Assembly: GCA_030141605.1 (NCBI GenBank)
Contig: JAQGDQ010000684.1
Span: 49,147-113,146, forward strand
DNA from: Tubiluchus corallicola
Lineage: Eukaryota; Priapulida; Priapulimorpha; Priapulimorphida; Tubiluchidae
DNA: 64,000 nucleotides
Direction: 5' to 3'
Made by a program: the position numbers and the translations under genes. Shown here piece after piece: positions 58,823-64,000 of the stretch; position 1 is the first letter of the stretch, and each line of letters opens with the position of its first letter. The notes below the pieces were generated by a model, which ran no database searches, was not told the DNA's origin, and worked only from the letters and a program-made list of their open reading frames with translations.

Positions 58823-60042
58823 ATGATCAGGTACTTGGTAGGTTTAATAGCCGCAATCGGTTCAGCGACATGTTTTCGATATCTGAAGCAAGAAGCGAAC
58901 AAGGTTATCAGAGAATGCATGTTTGAAACGGCTAATCTCGTTAACGATGTGAAATGTGCTAACTTGTGTTCAATGAGAGGTTCAACTTGTGTTGGTTTCA
59001 ATGTTGGACCAGCAGCTGAGGGCGTTACCTGTGAGCTCAGTGCTTGTGGTATGGATGAAAAAACTCCAACAACGGTCAACAATTTTGACTACTACGAGAG
59101 AGGTAAATGAACACTTAATTAACCTTTTATGACGTAATTTTGCCTCGCTAAATAGTTCTTATACCATCTTGGAAAGATGGAACGTATCACACAAATTTTC
59201 ACTAGAAAATCTAAATTTTCTCTGATTTGCTTTGGAATCAAATCACTCACAAAGAAATATATGACTCAATTAACACGTTGCCTAAACACTTGCCTAGCAA
59301 GTAGATTTAAAATGATCCAAAATGATTTCTTTTTGTAGTTGACAGCGGAATGGTGTTGACAATAAAACTTGCAAGTGCAATAAAATCCACAATGATATTA
59401 CAATGACCGTGGAAATGATAATGGTAATAATAAAGACAATAACCATGACAATGACAATAAAGGTAGTGACAATTGCAAGGGTAACAACAGTCACACTGAA
59501 CATGACACTGACGTGATGATGACAATAATATAAAAATGACGATGCGACGACGATGATGAAAACACGGCATAGTTAATGATATTTGTCAACTGTGATATTA
59601 GTACACTGATCTATCATTGTCATTTTCTCTTCTCTTTGCAGTTAACAGTGGAAGATGCCCGGAGGAGTTTGAAGAATTTAGAGGAGCCTGCTACTTCTTT
59701 AGCTCTTATAAGGTGACTAATAGGGGCACGGCACGTGAAGCATGCATTAGCAAAGGGGCAGATCTTGTAAGCGTTGAGTCACAGGCAGAATTCACATACT
59801 TGAATGACAGGATTACAGATCTTGGTGGTTGGTTCTGGACGAGTGGAAACGATGTATCTGAAAAAGGAACATGGGTTTGGGAAGCCACAGGAAGATTAGC
59901 TAATGAGTTCAACCCCATTGCATGGAGTCCGGGTCAACCGGACAACACTAATCTGGAGAACTACATGTTATTTCTACCAGGTGGATATCACGATGTCCCA
60001 AGTACTCAAAATAGACACTTTATTTGTGAGACAACACTGTAA
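58823..60042 (+). CDS. Lectin copy 5: secreted PAN/apple-like + C-type lectin protein, intact
   Basis: Exon 1 58823-59102 and exon 2 59642-60042 join in phase 1 to give 226 residues. Residues 1-16 are a signal peptide. About 28-76 is a PAN/apple-like domain with Cys32, 45, 49, 56, 70 and 75. About 96-226 is a long-form C-type lectin domain with Cys98/Cys110 (N-terminal hairpin) and Cys128/Cys222 (domain-closing pair), WVWEATGRL and the QPD tripeptide at 192-194. QPD is associated with galactose-type specificity in classical C-type lectins. The second canonical disulphide (ENC... and WNDxxC) is missing in both halves (ENYMLF, YHDVPST), so calcium-dependent sugar binding is not assured. Likely extracellular recognition or defence; function unproven. 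It is the only array member with both exons open. Confidence 0.88.
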
Positions 60043-60715
60043 AGCGATCTAAGCACATTTACTGCGTGTATTCGTTTTTCATGGGGTGCAATTTAGTCTT
60101 AGTGTGTTACATAGTATTCTTGCAAGGCAAAATGACTTGCAATATAACCCTAACATGACAAAAAATATGTCAACTTTCACTCATGTAATAATTGTCATAA
60201 GTGTAATAAGGGGTCATGTTTTAAGAATCAAATATGAAATTCTAAATTTATTTTCAACAAAAACATCACGAGACTCATCATATATGCATATTATATATAC
60301 AAATATAAATTTTAGTATATCTTAGAATAATAATTGAAGGCGACTGGGCCAAAAGTTAATTACTCACTGAATGAATATCAGAAAGTGTTTGGTTCTTCAA
60401 AGCGTTTGGTGCATTCTGGCTGGTACTTGTAATTGTAACATCCATTTAGCTATGCATTTTAAGAGCTAATTAAATCAATTAAAACTGTTTTATTTTAAAT
60501 TTTTGTCTTGTCATTATACATCAGCCACGCATAGCCTGACCAAACATTTGATTAGGTTTAGTTTATTTGTCTCATTGTGTATACATAACTTAACCATATA
60601 CAATTCACTATAATTATTGTTGAGAAGGTGTGGCGAATGACTTCATGATAAGTTACCTTTTCTAGACAAAGTAGCTAGTGTATTTATCTGCTGCAGAGCC
60701 CTCTAAGGTAAGCTA
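60043..60715. other. Last partial spacer of the lectin repeat unit
   Basis: Matches the sequence downstream of copies 2-4 up to about CCCTCTAAGGTAA(G/A)CTAT, where the array's homology ends. Confidence 0.8.
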
Positions 60716-62082
60716 TATGTGAAAGTCATGTTTGAGGTTGTAGATGAATCACTTGGTAGAAAAAGAATAATACACTATACTACATATCTGCACAAAACTG
60801 AAACGCGTTTATTGACTACACATACATATGTAGAATGACTGCTACACTGAACACTGAGAACAAGAGTGTCCTGCACTGATCACTGAGAGTTAGACAGTAG
60901 TAACATGAGTATCACGACTGCTACACTGCACTGAGAGTATACTGACTGCTTAGGCTGGCTTAGGTGGCTGCTTAGGCTGACTTAGGTGTCTCCTTAGGCT
61001 GACTTAGGTGGCTGCTCAGGCTGATTTAGGTGGCTAAGGGAAACTAATGGTCTAATAAGTATCTGCCTTATTGACCAATTTAATTTTTTCATCTGACTAG
61101 AATGTTGTAACATAATTTTGATGTCGCCAGATTCAACGGAACCCCTCACAAGATTAAGTGCGCGAAAAATTTTCACTGATTATTAACATGTAGAATAAAA
61201 TAATGAACATCAATAATTAAAGCATTTTCGTTCATTCTGAACTAATCGCATTCACTAGGACAAATTTTCCAAATAAAATACACCGAGGAATTGTGTTAAC
61301 TGTAGTATAATCGTTCGACTGTGTTTACACTTCAGTTGAGATTCCTATTCTGTATGCAACACTCTGTCTTCTTTCCCGTACTCATGCGACCCTCTTCATA
61401 CTACCGAGGCATTGTATTGAAAATTTTACGAAATACCAATATTAGATGTTCGCAGTTGCACACACGAAAAATATTTTGTGTCTATACCAACCAGTTAAAA
61501 GAAAATGCGATTTTCAACAGTTTGAAAGCGAAGTTAGTGAATGCAGTATATATATATATGGTTAACAACTCGCCTTTACTCGTATTATTTATATTATAAA
61601 CGTGGCGTCTTATAAGCCGTGCTAATTTCGAGAACAAAACTGGAGTTACAAAATCTCAGCTAAATTCCTTCTCGGTTTCAACACTAAACGTACGGAACAC
61701 CATCACTCGCTCACTATCCGTGATACCAGAAAGAATAGAATGAGAACAGAATGGGTAACATTTGGAATTTTTTGTGCCAAGCGAATGACATATTAGAAAG
61801 ATGACAGATGGGATGTAAAACAGCTACAAGTGTGACCACGCATGCGCACCTTGTGTCTTGCGATGATTAATTTTTTGTAAGTCACCTAATGGTGCTTAAT
61901 TTACAAATTGGTGGTTTACAGAAATAGTTATAAACGTTGTAAGCCTTCACGTATTTAGAGAGACTTAATAAAGAGATTAATAAAGAGGTTAAAGACGCTA
62001 CAGATTCTGGGTAGAACATTGGAGAAAATTTAAGAGAAATGAATAATGATGAAAAGACTACTTACACAGGTTACAGAAACAG
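60716..62082. other. Intergenic DNA between the lectin array and the GT61 gene
   Basis: Contains a short block of TGACTTAGGTGGCTGCT-type repeats (about 60948-61034) like those in the lectin spacer. Otherwise nothing recognised. Confidence 0.5.
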
Positions 62083-62088
62083 TTTATT
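62083..62088 (-). terminator. Poly(A) signal of the GT61 gene
   Basis: AATAAA on the minus strand about 50 bp after the stop codon. Confidence 0.6.
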
Positions 62089-62139
62089 TACAAGAAAATA
62101 GTTCATGATTATTATTTACATTTCATTACATTTGTCATT

Positions 62140-63777
62140 TTAATACAATGATTCGATATCGACCGCATTCGGATTTTTTATAACAAGTTCACGATCACAT
62201 ATTTGCGACAGCATCACATTGATCAGAAGTGTAACAATGTCGGGCGGAATCCGAGCTGATTGGTTAGGATAGTCATTATCAGGCTCAGTGTTCTGCCATT
62301 TGAGATAGCGTAACTGCCTCCAGTTTGCCATGGCCCTGAAATGGATATTACTGATATCTCCTTCCCCGGGGTAGAACTCTATTAAGCCTGCATGTGGAGG
62401 TAGGAATAACGTGTGCGATAGCCCAGCACCGTGCATTCCCATTAGGATGTCGGTTTGAGAGACCAGTTCAAGCTGCTTTTTCATGCTATAAAGGTCAATC
62501 TGCTCAGCCTTAACACTCAACTCAGGGAATTGTAACAATGTCTTCAACACTTCGTCTTCGTTATGAATTTTTCTACTGACAACACCGCTGGGGTTTCTTG
62601 GATGTGCAATGTAATCATGCCTCCAGATCACTAGAACATTCACTCGAGAGCAGTTTAATTGGTGATGGCCGTCCACTTTGTGTCTTTCGAGGTAAAAATT
62701 CTTAAATTCTGTAACTAATGGAAGGCTAGGCAAATCATGTTTGTTCATAAGGTTGTTGTAAGATAGGGTGGCCCACAGAAGTTCGTCAAAGATAACACAG
62801 CCTTTCAAGTGCCCCAACCGTGTAACAGCACCAAATAGTGTCGACCATGTTCCATCTAGAGAACCTTCCGGGTGGCTGTCCATTAATAGCACCCTGGACT
62901 TACTGGGATCTTTCCCAAGGAAAGACACGAGCAGGAAAATGTTGTAGAAATCTGTCATTGTGTGGTACAGATTTGCATACTCGTAGCGATTTATTGCCAC
63001 AGTAAAGCCAGAAATTCTCCTGCAAAGTTTTTCGTAATTTCTCCCAGAGCACTTTGTATCAAAAGCGGCCATGTAAGTGTTCAAATGGCTGTTATCACGA
63101 AACTGAATCACTGGTTTCCTGTTGCATTGTAAGCAAAATAAACCCAAATACAATTTCATGTATTCGTCCTCCTCTCTTTGATTAAAAACTGTTTGTAATT
63201 TTTCGCCCCCTCTCGGTCCCCTGGCATACTTCGTGTTTACAGTAAGCCCTTTGAAGAAAGCAAAATCGTCTTTGTACGTAGTAAACTTGTTGTTACAATA
63301 CCTGGATGACGACAAATTCCAGGATTCGAACATATCACGTGGTGTAAGCGCTTCTTCATTCGCTGGTTTTTCAACAATATCACTCACGTTCAAGTCTTCC
63401 CAGTCAAAGTTCCAACCCTGAACACCATCACCATCATCATCATTGTCAGGGTGTTCTGCCTGTTTCGAAGGACTAAGACCGTCTAAAGAAAATCTTTTTA
63501 GTTTTTTTGGAAAACTCGCCTGGTTTGAGGATATTAACGAGCCATCTGCACTAAGAACTTTTACGTTCAGTTGTCTCGATTTAGCAAAAGTAAGGTATTG
63601 GTGATTGTGTCGTTTGTTACTGAGTACAGTAGCGAGTAGAGTGAAGCATATCGCTGGTATTATGAGCACGACACAAATGAAGTTGTATCTGTGAAGTAAG
63701 TAATGTCTGCACTTTCGTAGTTTCATCGTAAGTTGTGATGCCTGAACGACTATAAGTTCAGACCATTTCTGAAACAT
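62140..63777 (-). CDS. Type II membrane glycosyltransferase, family GT61 (EOGT/plant xylosyltransferase-like)
   Basis: The open frame runs 545 residues from an ATG at 63777 to the stop at 62140. A hydrophobic anchor lies at residues 33-53, then an acidic stem to about 155, then a lumenal catalytic region. Diagnostic GT61 segments are RYEYANLYHTMTDFYN at 264-279 and MGMHGAGLSHTLFLPP at 446-461, followed by IEFYPG. GT61 enzymes transfer sugars (for example GlcNAc or xylose) to proteins or glycans in the secretory pathway; donor and acceptor here are unknown. No KDEL-type tail is present (ends DIESLY), which favours the Golgi. The first ATG sits inside TTATGTTTCAG, a good 3' splice site, so the exon may begin at 63768 and translation may start at the ATG at 63726 (MKLRKCRHYLLHRYN), giving 528 residues. 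Confidence 0.87.
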   Translation of the reverse strand: MFQKWSELIVVQASQLTMKLRKCRHYLLHRYNFICVVLIIPAICFTLLATVLSNKRHNHQYLTFAKSRQLNVKVLSADGSLISSNQASFPKKLKRFSLDGLSPSKQAEHPDNDDDGDGVQGWNFDWEDLNVSDIVEKPANEEALTPRDMFESWNLSSSRYCNNKFTTYKDDFAFFKGLTVNTKYARGPRGGEKLQTVFNQREEDEYMKLYLGLFCLQCNRKPVIQFRDNSHLNTYMAAFDTKCSGRNYEKLCRRISGFTVAINRYEYANLYHTMTDFYNIFLLVSFLGKDPSKSRVLLMDSHPEGSLDGTWSTLFGAVTRLGHLKGCVIFDELLWATLSYNNLMNKHDLPSLPLVTEFKNFYLERHKVDGHHQLNCSRVNVLVIWRHDYIAHPRNPSGVVSRKIHNEDEVLKTLLQFPELSVKAEQIDLYSMKKQLELVSQTDILMGMHGAGLSHTLFLPPHAGLIEFYPGEGDISNIHFRAMANWRQLRYLKWQNTEPDNDYPNQSARIPPDIVTLLINVMLSQICDRELVIKNPNAVDIESLY

Positions 63778-64000
63778 AATAAAAAGATTGTGGTAATTGT
63801 ATGAACCACCCGTTTAAAGTTCAGAAATAAAGAGCGTTGTTTTTGTTATTTTTCCTCATAAAACTTGAACAAACATTATACTCCAAATTGAGGCGCGTGA
63901 AGCAAGTAAAATTACACAACACAATTTCTGGTAGATGCCATAAAATGCAGAGTACTGCTTAGCAGCATAGTACATGGTAATTTTTTTTACTGTATGTCTC
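63778..64000. other. Upstream of GT61 coding exon, probable intron or 5' flank
   Basis: No exon recognised before the window ends. Confidence 0.45.

Overview
This is a stretch of an animal (metazoan) nuclear genome. It is AT-rich and intron-rich, has GT-AG introns, and carries abundant minisatellites, microsatellites and short DNA transposons. The genes (an FRRS1-type DOMON/cytochrome b561 protein, an NFRKB homologue, tandem C-type lectins, a GT61 glycosyltransferase) fit an invertebrate, but the species cannot be fixed from the sequence. No bacterial, viral or organellar genes are visible.

Layout. (1) 1-6.1 kb: a plus-strand DOMON + cytochrome b561 membrane protein encoded in one uninterrupted coding exon (1623-2969), followed by a long AT-rich 3' flank. 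Two MITE-like elements with hAT-like ends lie here. (2) 6.1-9.7 kb: intergenic DNA with two minisatellites. (3) 9.7-47.1 kb: one large minus-strand gene, the homologue of NFRKB (INO80G, the INO80-complex subunit that binds the deubiquitinase UCHL5). I assembled 28 coding exons by hand. Their phases agree at every junction and they give 4,413 nt. They cover the N-terminal DEUBAD region, an acidic/lysine-rich linker, the winged-helix region and a long low-complexity Gly/Lys/Pro/Ala/Gln/Thr C-terminal half. Its introns hold most of the repeats. (4) 48.6-60.7 kb: a tandem array of five plus-strand copies of a two-exon secreted lectin (signal peptide + PAN/apple-like exon, then a C-type lectin exon). 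Only the last copy is intact in both exons; the others have a missing exon 2, a frameshift, or a shared stop codon. (5) 62.1-63.8 kb: a minus-strand type II membrane glycosyltransferase of family GT61.

The most unusual signal is in the NFRKB homologue. Three separate minisatellites are built on its splice junctions. A 59-bp unit (about 39 copies) carries the end of a DEUBAD exon plus its 5' splice site. A 37-bp unit (about 12 copies) carries a 3' splice site plus the start of an exon. A 29-bp unit (about 19 copies) carries a GTAAGT-type donor. The gene therefore presents dozens of near-identical candidate splice sites, nearly all of which would shift the reading frame if used. The second signal is the lectin array, where exon 2 stays open in every copy that has one while exon 1 decays, and the carbohydrate-binding tripeptide switches from QPN to QPD between copies.
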